A stretch of 64,000 nt of DNA, taken from the NCBI GenBank assembly GCA_028280445.1, contig JANQLU010000112.1:1-64000 (forward strand). Reading direction: 5' to 3'. The stretch is from Pirellulaceae bacterium (GTDB taxonomy: Bacteria; Planctomycetota; Planctomycetia; Pirellulales; Pirellulaceae). Below, piece after piece: positions 10,042 through 18,598 of the stretch. The number at the start of each line of letters is the position of its first letter. Position 1 is the first letter of the stretch. The notes beneath the pieces are model-generated. The model saw only the letters and a program-made list of their open reading frames with translations, did no database searches and was not told the origin of the DNA. Made by a program: the position numbers and the translations under genes.

Positions 10042-11058
10042 TTGCCCCGCGACCAGTCGAGAATTTCATTGAGCACCATCGATCCCTCAAAATATCGAGA
10101 TCACCGCTTTCAAAATCGATTGCATTCGACATTACTGATCCTCGCGCTGGTCGCAATGTTAGGTTTCATCGGCTGGTTGTTTTTTGGATGGATTGGATTT
10201 GGCGTCACGTTGTTGTTATGCCTCGGCATGTCGTTGTTCAGCAAACGATTTTCACCCGCTGTGATTTTGCGGATGTATCGCGCGCGACTCATTACGCAAG
10301 CCCAAGCTCCCGAATTAATCCGAATGCACATCGCGCTTTCACAACGCGCTGAACTGTCGCCCATTCCAGGTTTGTATTATATTCCGTCACGAAACCCCAA
10401 TGCTTTCGCCGTGGGAGTCGAAGGGAATGCCGCCGTTGCCGTTACCGACGGTCTATTGCGGATGATGAATGGGCGAGAGATTGCGGGAATCATCGCGCAC
10501 GAACTGGCCCATATTCAACATGGTGACACCCGCGTGATGGCGATTGCCGATAGCGTGTCGCGTCTGATCAGTTCACTTTCGCAACTCACCTTCATTTTTT
10601 TGATCTTTGGTTTGCCCGCCATGGTCTGCGGCGGTGTGGTGAGTTGGCAAATTTTCCTTGGCGGTTTTCTGTTACTCATCGGACCGCTGGTTAGCAATGT
10701 GTTGCAACTGGCGCTGTCACGATCGCGGGAATACGATGCCGATTTGGGAGCCGCCATTTTGACGGGGGATCCCCGCGGATTAGCCTCCGCTTTGCAAAAA
10801 CTGGATCGCCGCCGACCCAAAACGTTGTTCGACATCTTTTTTCCTGGCAGGCGCGCTCCAGAACCCGCGATGTTACGCACTCATCCACCAACACCCGTCC
10901 GCGTCGAAAAGTTGTTGGCCCTAGAAGAACAGTCCGATGAAATTCAATTTATCGGCCCGGTTGTTGATGTTGATCAATCGCGCAAACAGCATGTCCCACC
11001 ACAGATTTATCGAGTTCGCAACCGGCCGCGAATTCATCGTAGCGGCGTTTGGTTTTAA
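10042..11058 (+). CDS. M48-family zinc metalloprotease, HtpX-like
   Basis: HtpX-type proteases are integral membrane enzymes that degrade damaged membrane proteins. The 338-residue product has two close hydrophobic segments (about 29-62), then the zinc motif HELAHIQHGD with His153, Glu154 and His157, a second hydrophobic pair (about 180-232) and SREYDADLGA, which supplies the third ligand Glu. This order is diagnostic for M48B. The start is not certain: the best in-frame codon is TTG at 10042, and the next ATG would delete the first membrane segment. The E. coli name htpX is not assigned because several M48 paralogues exist. Confidence 0.88.
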   Translation: MPRDQSRISLSTIDPSKYRDHRFQNRLHSTLLILALVAMLGFIGWLFFGWIGFGVTLLLCLGMSLFSKRFSPAVILRMYRARLITQAQAPELIRMHIALSQRAELSPIPGLYYIPSRNPNAFAVGVEGNAAVAVTDGLLRMMNGREIAGIIAHELAHIQHGDTRVMAIADSVSRLISSLSQLTFIFLIFGLPAMVCGGVVSWQIFLGGFLLLIGPLVSNVLQLALSRSREYDADLGAAILTGDPRGLASALQKLDRRRPKTLFDIFFPGRRAPEPAMLRTHPPTPVRVEKLLALEEQSDEIQFIGPVVDVDQSRKQHVPPQIYRVRNRPRIHRSGVWF

Positions 11059-11074
11059 ATGAGGGCGCGGCGTT

Positions 11075-11187
11075 GGGAGGGCGAGGCTCGCGACCGAGCC
11101 TGTGAGCGGCAATTTACTTTTGAATTGGAAAAATGGCCATCACAATACTACGACATACTCGTGGCTCGGCAGGAGCCTCGCCCTCCC
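11075..11187. repeat. Inverted pair of family C repeat
   Basis: A 26-bp arm at 11075-11100 (core GGGAGGGCGAGGCTC) and its inverted partner at 11163-11187 (core GGAGCCTCGCCCTCCC) flank about 60 bases of unique sequence. Other copies are at 35401-35425, 52980-53158 and 58658-58682. It begins 16 bases after the M48 protease stop. Confidence 0.75.
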
Positions 11188-11265
11188 GAAGGCTCATCCT
11201 CACGCATCAAAAAACCATAAAAACCGCCGCCAATCACCAATCATCGAAATTTTTTCAGATTCTTG

Positions 11266-11314
11266 TTGACATCTACTACAATCCTTAGTAAAAACTATTA
11301 ACCATAGTAAATAG
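11266..11314 (+). promoter_or_regulatory. blaI promoter with candidate BlaI operators
   Basis: A TTGACA -35 box (11266-11271) is followed at 17 bases by TAAAAA (11289-11294). Two dyads cover the promoter: TACTA-N7-TAGTA (11274-11290) and CTATT-N10-AATAG (11295-11314). BlaI/MecI repressors bind such TAC/GTA dyads over their own promoters, so autorepression is inferred. Confidence 0.6.
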
Positions 11315-11322
11315 GTAGCATC

Positions 11323-11751
11323 GTGGCCAAAAAATCATCGACCCATCGCAAACCGATCGACCAACTCGGGGATTTGCAACGAGAGACCATCGAGACTCTG
11401 TGGGAGTTGGGGCAGGGGAGTGTGCAAAATGTGCTGGATGCCTTGAACAAAGGTCGCCGCAAAAAACTCGCCTACACGACCGTGTTAACGACCCTTCAAA
11501 ATCTTCAACGTTCGGGTTGGGTCAAACCGCAAAAGGATGGTCGTGCGTACATCTATCGCCCCACCAAATCCAAAACCCAGGCCGCGACATCGACTGTTCG
11601 TTCGTTCATCAAACGCGCCTTTGGCGGCGACGCAAAATTGATGTTTGAATCGCTGTTGGACGACGAAAACCTATCGCCCGCTGAAATTGACGAACTTCGC
11701 CATTTGATCGAAGCAAAATCGAGGGAGAAAAACGATGAATCATCTCGTTGA
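11323..11751 (+). CDS. BlaI/MecI/CopY-family transcriptional repressor
   Basis: This is a winged-helix repressor of 142 residues, of the kind inactivated by proteolysis after a partner M56 sensor is triggered. The N-terminal half carries LGDLQRETIETLWELGQGSV and KKLAYTTVLTTLQNLQRSGW, the typical BlaI DNA-binding segment, followed by a dimerisation region with SFIKRAFGGDAKLMFESLLD. It starts at GTG 11323 behind a strong promoter with dyad operators. Its end overlaps the next gene by 17 bases, so the repressor and the M56 protein are translationally coupled. The inducing signal cannot be told from sequence; beta-lactam response is only one option in this family. Confidence 0.9.
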   Translation: MAKKSSTHRKPIDQLGDLQRETIETLWELGQGSVQNVLDALNKGRRKKLAYTTVLTTLQNLQRSGWVKPQKDGRAYIYRPTKSKTQAATSTVRSFIKRAFGGDAKLMFESLLDDENLSPAEIDELRHLIEAKSREKNDESSR

Positions 11752-14700
11752 ACTTGTGAACTCATTCTCTTCGCCAATGTTCTGGCTGCTGGTTTTGATT
11801 CAAATCACGATCGCCATTGCCATCGGCATTGCGTTTGTCAAATGGCTGAAACCTCAAGCCAGAATTGCACATCGCGTTTTGCTGATGAGTCTGGTCATGA
11901 TTTTTATCGTTCCGGTAACGGCACTGGCTTTTCAACAATGGAACATCGGCTTGATTCCATTAGCCGCGGAAAAAACCGAGGCGTTAGCGACTGGCCCTGC
12001 GCGCTCCGATTTGTCCGATCGCAAAGCTGAAAACGCATCAGCAGCTGATCCATTGGTAGATGATGACGCGATATTTCTAGGTCATACGGATGTCGATGTC
12101 CCGCTGGTTTCTAGCCAAGTACCTTCGCAAATCACTCAAAAACAAAGCTCAAATTCTCCAATCGCAGCCGCGACGCCCCAGTCTGTCGAAAATAAAAAAG
12201 CGGGCGGTACAACAAGCAGTTTTTCGTGGTTTTGGTTACTGCTGTTGGGATTGGCAGTGGTGGCGACCGTTTCTATTGTCCAATTTGCCGTCAGTATCCT
12301 GCAATCATTTGCAACCCTGAAGAAAACAAAATTACTCCGTGACCCGATGTTGCAACGACATCTCGACCGCGCAAAAAAATCGTTGGGGATTACCGAAGAA
12401 ATCGTGTTGGCAGAATCGCGTCGCACGACCGTTCCAATTATTTGGTTGTGGGGCAAACCACAAATCATCTTGCCGACGCGACGCGGAGAATTGGGCGAAG
12501 TTGATTGGTACACCGTGTTCCTGCATGAACTGTCGCATCTGGTTCGCAAAGACCATATCAGCGCAGCGTTGGCATCGATCGTTCGAGCCTTGTTGCCTTG
12601 GCATCCGCTGGTGCGAATCGCTCACCGGCTGTTTGTTGAATCGGGTGAAAAGGCGTGTGATCAAATTGTGTTGGAACATGTGGATTCCCCGCGTGAGTAC
12701 GCCAACACGTTGGTCGCGTTTCAAATCTATCAGCAATCCGCTGGAAGCGGAGTTTTGTTTTCACCGATGGCCGTTGAACGAAAACGATTACGTGACCGAA
12801 TTCACCATATCCTGCTCAACGAACATCCAACCTCGTCAAAATTCAAGATTGCTCTCACCACGATTTGCGTGGTCTGCATGTTGGCCGCCTGCACTTTTGC
12901 TCGGCCCTACATTGCTGCACCTGAAAACCGTTCGCAAGAAAAAACAACGGTTGAGCAAGCAAATAACAACTCACTGACTCCAAAACAAAAACAATTGATT
13001 CAACAGCTTCGGGACAAAGAAGCGAAAATCAAAATCGACGCCAAAACACAACTCATCGACATTGAATTTCCCGGCGGCAATGAGGTCCGCACACCCAAAT
13101 CAGACGGTCGCACGGTTCATACGCTGGATAGACTATGGCAACATGACTTGAAACTGTTACGTCGTTTGAACGAATTGCCCATTCGCCATGTCGGCATTAC
13201 CAATGCTCGATTTTCCAAAGAGGAATTTCGTGAAATATGCCAATTGGCGGACCTGCAGAGCCTGGCGATTTCAGTTCAACCAAAAATTCCACGCGAGTCC
13301 TACGCTGACATCGCCAATTTGAAAAATCTGAAAAGCCTCACTGTTTCGTCCGACAAGATCGATTCCAAATTAGTAACTCGCTTTGCAAATCTCAAAAAAC
13401 TGGAAAGCATTCGCCTGTACGGAGTCAATATTTCGCCGGACGCGATTCGGGCTCTCGCAAAAACCGCAACGTTGCGGCATCTGGATTTCAGTTTTGTTGA
13501 ATACGATCAGGAAACACTCGACGAGATTTTCAAACTCAAACAATTGACCTCGTTGCGTCTTGGTGCATTTCAGCGGGCTGTCAACAACCGAAAATTAATC
13601 GCGACTTTCCCCATCGACATTACAGGGGTCGCTCAACTGAAAAATCTCGTTTCGTTCCAGGTTCATTTGAATTCGTTGTCGGACGAATCCTGGCAAGCGA
13701 TCGGTCAATTGCGCGGACTGCGATATTTTGGTATCTGGGGAGTCAAATTCACTTCCTCCCAATTCAAACACTGTATTCCGGCACTTCGCCCCACGTCAAA
13801 AAACAAATCGCTGACGCTGTTTGGATTCAGCAATGATTCTGTCAACGACACTGTGATTGATCTGCTGGTCAATGATCGCAAATTCTGCGAAAACAAATTG
13901 ACGATGCCCGTAACACTTTCGTTCCGTGTCAAACCTGAATCGGCGCTGCGATTCAAACGAGCGTTTCCTGAGACGCTGGTCTCTCATCAACAGCTGGTTA
14001 AAGATGACCAAGGTTACCGAATTGCTTCGCGTGCGGTCGAGTTGCCCGAAGAGATCAAAAAACACGTCAGCCAAACCGTGAAACTGAAACATGCCGAGCC
14101 GGCGGAAATTCTTCCAAAATTGCAAAAAATGTATGACGAAGATTTTCAGCACTTTCTGGGTCGTGTCAAAATCTCGCTTCGACTCAAGGACAAATCTCTC
14201 GAAATCACTGGTTCGGTGAAAGCCGTTTCCGCGGTCAAATCGTTGATTCAAAATATGGATGTCGCTCACGCGATCAAGATCAAACAGGAACAAGAGGATC
14301 CCAAAGACCCAAGAACCTGGGGTGACGAATCCTGGAAAAATAAACTTCTGCGTCCCACGGATCAGCAATGGCGCGTCGGCTGGACACTGGGCAACCAATT
14401 GAATCTGTTGTCTGGTGACCGCGACTACAAAGTGCTCAAAGACAATTGGACTGACATTGCTCCCCAAGTGAAACGGCAAATCCTGAAAACTTATAACCCG
14501 TGGTGGGGCAAAGACAGAAAACGAAAAATCGCCGATCGACTGTTTGATATTCTCTGGCTCGGGCTGAATGATCGCAACGAAGAAGTTCAGGAGACAGCAA
14601 AGTTCTACGCGAACAACATTACATTTTCCAAACTCGCGGACAAAAAACTGGACTACGCCAATTTTCTCAAGAAACACAAAGGTAAAACGGCGACACAAAT

Positions 14701-15685
14701 TCTGAAGTTACTGACCAAGAGTTTTGTCGAGTCGATGGAGAAAGCAAAAAAAGACAACGTGGATCAATTGCTGGAAACTCTCGATCGCAACCGCAGCAAC
14801 ATACGAAATTCGGAAGTCTTGATTAACACATTCAAACAATCCGAGATCCAAGCCATCTTTGATCGATGGATCAAAAATGATTGGATGGATGAATCCGATC
14901 GCCGATACACCAATTTCGCGTCAATGGTCACGAAAGTCGGCGCTAAATTTCCAGAACCAGCAAAGCTGAAAAACGAAGAGTTCACCGTGGGCGGTGACAA
15001 ACAAAAAAAATACTTTTTGATCGGTCGTTTCGATAAACAAAAAACGCCGGACGAGGGTTTCAAACTCTTACTGATTCTGCCCGGCGGAACGGGCAGTGCC
15101 GATTTCAATCCGTTTTGCCAGCGGATTCATGCCGATCAAGCGCCATCGAATTACTTGAGCGTTCAACTGGTCGCACCGGTTTGGAATGGCAAACAAGATG
15201 TCGTCTGGCCAACCAACCAATCCAACCCCGAAAAAGCACGGTTTACGACGGAGCAATTCATCACCGATGTCGTCAATGACGTCGCCAAGAAAGTCAAAAT
15301 CAACCGCAAATATATTTTGGCGATGGGTTGGTCGTCAGGCGGCCCGCCGATCTACTCGGCATCGATGACCAAAAATTGTCCCGTGACGGGTACCATGCCG
15401 GTCATGAGTGCGTTTCGCGACAAATGGATTCCGGATATCGCAGGCGCTAAAAACCACCCGTACTTTATTCTCCATTCCCCAGACGATTGGATCAAAATCG
15501 ACGAACACGCGCGAGTGGCTGAAAAGAAACTCAAGGCGGCCGGCGCCATCGTTCAATTCGATACTTATCGCGGCGGTCACGGTTGGCGCGGAAATTCAGT
15601 TGGCAAGATCTCGTCCGGGTTAACTTGGCTCGACAAGACGATCACAGCCAACCACAAGAAAAAAGAAAAAGAACAAAAGAAATAG
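11735..15685 (+). CDS. M56 (BlaR1-like) membrane protease fused to LRR-like region and alpha/beta hydrolase
   Basis: A 1316-residue fusion coupled to the BlaI gene. Residues about 1-390 form an M56 sensor protease: helices near 14-36, 46-64, 163-190 and 369-390, with the zinc motif HELSH near residue 264. Residues about 410-700 contain leucine-rich-repeat-like units (ANLKNLKSLTVSSDKID..., LDFSFVEYDQETLDEIFKLK). Residues about 780-840 resemble a secretin N-terminal fold (VKLKHAEPAEILPKLQKMY). The C-terminal 250 residues look like a serine esterase: LLLILPGGTGSADFNPF, then GWSSGG with Ser1200 as predicted nucleophile, and HGWRG near the end with a likely catalytic His. The extracytoplasmic part may recognise and hydrolyse a substrate that sets off BlaI cleavage; this is inferred. 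A terminator follows at 15709. Confidence 0.85.
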   Translation: MNHLVELVNSFSSPMFWLLVLIQITIAIAIGIAFVKWLKPQARIAHRVLLMSLVMIFIVPVTALAFQQWNIGLIPLAAEKTEALATGPARSDLSDRKAENASAADPLVDDDAIFLGHTDVDVPLVSSQVPSQITQKQSSNSPIAAATPQSVENKKAGGTTSSFSWFWLLLLGLAVVATVSIVQFAVSILQSFATLKKTKLLRDPMLQRHLDRAKKSLGITEEIVLAESRRTTVPIIWLWGKPQIILPTRRGELGEVDWYTVFLHELSHLVRKDHISAALASIVRALLPWHPLVRIAHRLFVESGEKACDQIVLEHVDSPREYANTLVAFQIYQQSAGSGVLFSPMAVERKRLRDRIHHILLNEHPTSSKFKIALTTICVVCMLAACTFARPYIAAPENRSQEKTTVEQANNNSLTPKQKQLIQQLRDKEAKIKIDAKTQLIDIEFPGGNEVRTPKSDGRTVHTLDRLWQHDLKLLRRLNELPIRHVGITNARFSKEEFREICQLADLQSLAISVQPKIPRESYADIANLKNLKSLTVSSDKIDSKLVTRFANLKKLESIRLYGVNISPDAIRALAKTATLRHLDFSFVEYDQETLDEIFKLKQLTSLRLGAFQRAVNNRKLIATFPIDITGVAQLKNLVSFQVHLNSLSDESWQAIGQLRGLRYFGIWGVKFTSSQFKHCIPALRPTSKNKSLTLFGFSNDSVNDTVIDLLVNDRKFCENKLTMPVTLSFRVKPESALRFKRAFPETLVSHQQLVKDDQGYRIASRAVELPEEIKKHVSQTVKLKHAEPAEILPKLQKMYDEDFQHFLGRVKISLRLKDKSLEITGSVKAVSAVKSLIQNMDVAHAIKIKQEQEDPKDPRTWGDESWKNKLLRPTDQQWRVGWTLGNQLNLLSGDRDYKVLKDNWTDIAPQVKRQILKTYNPWWGKDRKRKIADRLFDILWLGLNDRNEEVQETAKFYANNITFSKLADKKLDYANFLKKHKGKTATQILKLLTKSFVESMEKAKKDNVDQLLETLDRNRSNIRNSEVLINTFKQSEIQAIFDRWIKNDWMDESDRRYTNFASMVTKVGAKFPEPAKLKNEEFTVGGDKQKKYFLIGRFDKQKTPDEGFKLLLILPGGTGSADFNPFCQRIHADQAPSNYLSVQLVAPVWNGKQDVVWPTNQSNPEKARFTTEQFITDVVNDVAKKVKINRKYILAMGWSSGGPPIYSASMTKNCPVTGTMPVMSAFRDKWIPDIAGAKNHPYFILHSPDDWIKIDEHARVAEKKLKAAGAIVQFDTYRGGHGWRGNSVGKISSGLTWLDKTITANHKKKEKEQKK

Positions 15686-15708
15686 CAACACGTTTAACCA
15701 ACAAAAAA

Positions 15709-15732
15709 ATCCAGCAATGTACTTGCCGGATT
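15709..15732 (+). terminator. Rho-independent terminator after the M56 fusion gene
   Basis: AATCC-A-GCAA and TTGC-C-GGATT form a stem with one mismatch and a 5-base loop, flanked by an A-run and TTTTT. It can serve the plus-strand M56 gene and also the convergent minus-strand gene that ends at 15789. Confidence 0.65.
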
Positions 15733-15788
15733 TTTGTTGGGGTTAAAGGGGTCGGGAGTCAATTATGAGCCTACGACCTGGCCGACCA

Positions 15789-17108
15789 TTATTTGTTGGG
15801 ATATTGCTTTTGCAACAACGTTTGCAAATCATCCAACACTTGACCGATCTGATGCAGTTGCGGACCATGTTGTCGAACCACCAGAATCTCTCCAGCGAAT
15901 TCCATGGAACCCAATCCTTCGGTCGAATCCCATGAATCGGGAGCGACCATTCGCTCCAACAATTCAACAATTTTTTGTTGTTTGTCTGGATCGACAGTTC
16001 CACCGCCTAGCAAACCCGTCAATGGGTGTGTACCGACGCTTCCACCAAAACTGCCTCCACCGCCGCCAACTCCCGACGGACCGCCACCGCCGGTTGAGCC
16101 ACCACTAAAATCACCGCCAGTAGCGTCGCCACCTCCGGCAGCCCCGGCAGATTCCTTACCGGATTTTTGAGGACGGAGTTTCTGACCGGGTCCACCGAAA
16201 CCGCCTCCGCCAGCAACGTAGGCAATCTTTGGCATCAATTGCAAAATCCGTTGGCAATTAAACGTTTGCACGGCAAACGGGCAATGGTCGCGTGTGCCGA
16301 TAACAATCATGCCGTCTCGGACAATAAATGTGCAATCGTATTCATCCAAAAATGTTGTCAACACAGTTCGCAAGCGCAGACTATTGAAACTCAAATTGAT
16401 GATATCATCCTTTGCCAGTCCCTCATCATGCGCTGACTGAGTCGTGTATATTTGAACGCCGTAAAGTTTTTCGATTTCTCCAGTAAAAACGCTAAATTCT
16501 GTATCTTTGAAATTCAAATCAACAACCCGATCCAAAACTTTTTCGGTTTCGGCATTTCGTTTTCGAGTTTTGGAGAATTCGTTCTCCTGCGAACCTTTTT
16601 TGGCTCGCCTGACCGTTTTATTTTGTTTTGCAAACGGATCATTGTTTTTCTTTATCGGCGATTTGGCAAATGGATCGTCATTACTCTTTTTCGATTTAGC
16701 AAACGGATCGTCATTTTTCCTTTCCGTTTTGGCAAACGGGTCGTTGCCCTCTTGAGCAACACCACGTTCGGGGCCACCAAACCGCGCGTCTTTGGGCCAC
16801 ATGGCCATTGCGCCGATGATCAAACAAAAAACACCAGCAATTGAAAATGTCGCAAATCTCATCATCCACCTCTTTCGATGTTGGTTTACCACAGAAACAA
16901 ACTGAACCGCCAATCCCGCCGCGTCACCAAATTCCTCCAGTGACATCCGCACCGCGTCTTCGTGAGAATAGCCTGCGTCGGTCAACGCTTCGACCCGCGT
17001 TGCCAGGTGATCACGAAGCTCTGAACCAATTTCTTCACGCTGCAATTTATTCAATCGCAACATTGAGCTGACAAGCGCAATGTAATTGTCAATCTCTTGA
17101 GTCGTCAT
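15789..17108 (-). CDS. PadR-associated membrane protein: HAAS domain, DPFAK repeats and secretin-like domain
   Basis: A 439-residue protein downstream of padR. It opens with MTTQEIDNYIALVSSMLRLN... and HEDAVRMSLEEFGDAAGLA, a HAAS/permease-prefix domain that commonly accompanies PadR regulators. A single helix follows (FSIAGVFCLIIGAMAMW, about 86-103), then four tandem units built on (N/D)DPFAK with Lys-rich spacers (about 120-160). The next 90 residues (VLDRVVDLNFKDTEFSVF ... GMIVIGTRD) resemble the STN/N0 domain of secretins and TonB receptors. A Gly/Ser-rich stretch precedes a short C-terminal domain (QQKIVELLERMVAPDSWD). The ATG at 17108 is chosen because the open frame upstream to 17300 has no family-like sequence and overlaps padR. 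Confidence 0.8.
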   Translation of the reverse strand: MTTQEIDNYIALVSSMLRLNKLQREEIGSELRDHLATRVEALTDAGYSHEDAVRMSLEEFGDAAGLAVQFVSVVNQHRKRWMMRFATFSIAGVFCLIIGAMAMWPKDARFGGPERGVAQEGNDPFAKTERKNDDPFAKSKKSNDDPFAKSPIKKNNDPFAKQNKTVRRAKKGSQENEFSKTRKRNAETEKVLDRVVDLNFKDTEFSVFTGEIEKLYGVQIYTTQSAHDEGLAKDDIINLSFNSLRLRTVLTTFLDEYDCTFIVRDGMIVIGTRDHCPFAVQTFNCQRILQLMPKIAYVAGGGGFGGPGQKLRPQKSGKESAGAAGGGDATGGDFSGGSTGGGGPSGVGGGGGSFGGSVGTHPLTGLLGGGTVDPDKQQKIVELLERMVAPDSWDSTEGLGSMEFAGEILVVRQHGPQLHQIGQVLDDLQTLLQKQYPNK

Positions 17109-17254
17109 AGCGTGAATACGTTCGGTGCGCGGAGAAAACCGGAAACGACATTCCTTTGTTTCAGTCCGCTGTCCAAAAATTTGTGGCTTTCGCCCATTCA
17201 ATGGAAGTGTTGAACAGTTGGGCTGACGCGGCACTCGTCTGCCAGCGTCATCGA

Positions 17255-17602
17255 TTACGAAGTACCTTTGATGACAGGATTCAATAAACCCAAAACGCAT
17301 TCAGCAAACTGCTTCCACTCCGCCGCGTCCGCCTTTAAACGCTTGCGACCCTTGGCAGTCAACTCATACCATTTTCGTTTTCGCCCCGTCGAATCGTCCC
17401 AACGGCTTTTAATCAGTTTCGCCTTCTCAAGCTTGTGCAGCAGCGGATACAAGGTTCCCGCCTGCAATTGCACACGGCCGCCACTGGCTTGATCAATGCG
17501 TTGCTGAATCAAATAACCATATTGGGATTGATCGGCCAGTACCGAAAGCACCATCAAATCGATGCTGCCCCTGACAAGGTCGCGTTGAAACCGGTCTGAC
17601 AT
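17255..17602 (-). CDS. PadR-family transcriptional regulator
   Basis: A small winged-helix repressor of 115 residues. The sequence has the standard PadR pattern: LMVLSVLADQSQYGYLIQQR, then QLQAGTLYPLLHKLEKAKLI and a wing ending KWYELTAKGRKRLK. The ATG at 17602 has a GGAGTGG ribosome-binding site; a GTG three codons upstream overlaps that site. It is followed after about 146 bases by the HAAS-domain gene on the same strand, the usual PadR partner. Its promoter overlaps a dyad, suggesting autoregulation. The effector is unknown. Confidence 0.92.
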   Translation of the reverse strand: MSDRFQRDLVRGSIDLMVLSVLADQSQYGYLIQQRIDQASGGRVQLQAGTLYPLLHKLEKAKLIKSRWDDSTGRKRKWYELTAKGRKRLKADAAEWKQFAECVLGLLNPVIKGTS

Positions 17603-17632
17603 CAAAACCACTCCTTGATAATCGTTGATCTA

Positions 17633-17662
17633 TATATAGCCGATCTACATATTGTATGTCAA
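17633..17662 (-). promoter_or_regulatory. padR promoter with overlapping ACATA-N3-TATGT dyad
   Basis: On the minus strand TTGACA (17662-17657), an 18-base spacer and TATATA (17638-17633) form a strong sigma-70-like promoter. The perfect dyad ACATA-CAA-TATGT (17659-17647) sits across the -35 and spacer. PadR proteins typically bind ATGT/ACAT dyads, so this is the likely operator. Confidence 0.65.
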
Positions 17663-17738
17663 CAAAATTTCCTAAAATTTTTGAATCCCTGGAAAATACA
17701 TTCCGGCAAGCTGCAGTGAAACATTTCCAAGTATCAAC

Positions 17739-18431
17739 ATGTTCGCCATTTTAAGTGATATCCACGCTAACTATGAAGCACTCAGTGCAGTCGTCAGTGA
17801 TATTGCGCGGCGAAACATCGAAACGATCTACTGCCTGGGAGATGTTGTTGGCTGCGGCCCCGATCCGCAGGCTTGTGTCCAGTTGGCGATGGAATTCGAT
17901 ATATGCTTGGCCGGGAATTGGGATATCGCCATCACCACACCGGCAGCCGATGACGAAAATGAAAGCAGCCAGATGCGTGAAATGATCGCCTGGACTGTAC
18001 GACAGCTTTCTCCGCAACAGCTCAAGTTTTTGAAATCGCGAAAATCGATCCATCAAAATAGTCAAATGACTTTCGCACACGGCGGGCCGCTGGATTACGT
18101 CAACCAATACCTATTTCCGGAACACGTCTACGACGATCAGACGATGCAACAAGTGTTCGAGGCGTTTGACCATACGTTCTTTTGCGGCCACACACATATC
18201 GCCGGGATTCATGAACGCGAGCGGTATTTTGAACCTTCGCAAGTGGGCGATCTGTATATCCTGGGGCGGAATCAAGCGATTATCAATGTCGGCTCGGTCG
18301 GTCGACCCCAGGATGACGACCACCGCGCAAGTTACGTGATTGTGGACGACTGCAGTGTCCGATTCATGCGAATCGATTACGACCAGGATCGCACGAAAAG
18401 GAAAATGGACGATTTAGGATTTGGTGAATAA
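17739..18431 (+). CDS. Metallophosphoesterase, YfcE/MJ0936-type
   Basis: A 230-residue single-domain calcineurin-like phosphoesterase without signal peptide or helices, so cytoplasmic. All metal-binding blocks are visible: ILSDIHANYEAL (DxH), GDVVGCGPDP, GNWD, FAHGGP and CGHTHIAGIHE. The family hydrolyses phosphodiesters with two bound divalent metals. Its natural substrate here is unknown; the sequence pattern fits members that act on small phosphodiesters rather than nucleases. It is transcribed alone, and a perfect family A palindrome begins 6 bases after the stop. Confidence 0.88.
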   Translation: MFAILSDIHANYEALSAVVSDIARRNIETIYCLGDVVGCGPDPQACVQLAMEFDICLAGNWDIAITTPAADDENESSQMREMIAWTVRQLSPQQLKFLKSRKSIHQNSQMTFAHGGPLDYVNQYLFPEHVYDDQTMQQVFEAFDHTFFCGHTHIAGIHERERYFEPSQVGDLYILGRNQAIINVGSVGRPQDDDHRASYVIVDDCSVRFMRIDYDQDRTKRKMDDLGFGE

Positions 18432-18437
18432 GGTGAT

Positions 18438-18493
18438 GTAGGGCCGGTTCCCACCGGCCGTTGATTGGATTGGCCGGTGGGAACCGGCCCTAC
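18438..18493. repeat. Complete family A palindrome
   Basis: Two perfect 22-bp inverted arms (core GGCCGGTTCCCACCGG and its complement) are separated by 12 bases (GTTGATTGGATT). Each arm is also partly self-complementary. Related copies: 116-137, 28856-28875, 35290-35340, 35564-35619, 41178-41203, 58752-58773, 61339-61395. Confidence 0.85.
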
Positions 18494-18598
18494 GCGCGCT
18501 TGCGATTTCCCAATTGGATTTCTTTCGACGGCTAGATTTACAAGCAAGAATTGAAATAATTGGAAGTTCCAATCAACCTTCAACATCTTGGAGAAAGA

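Noticed and set aside
13796-14698. 300-codon open frame antisense to the M56 fusion gene
   Set aside because: Antisense shadow inside a gene with consistent domain structure.
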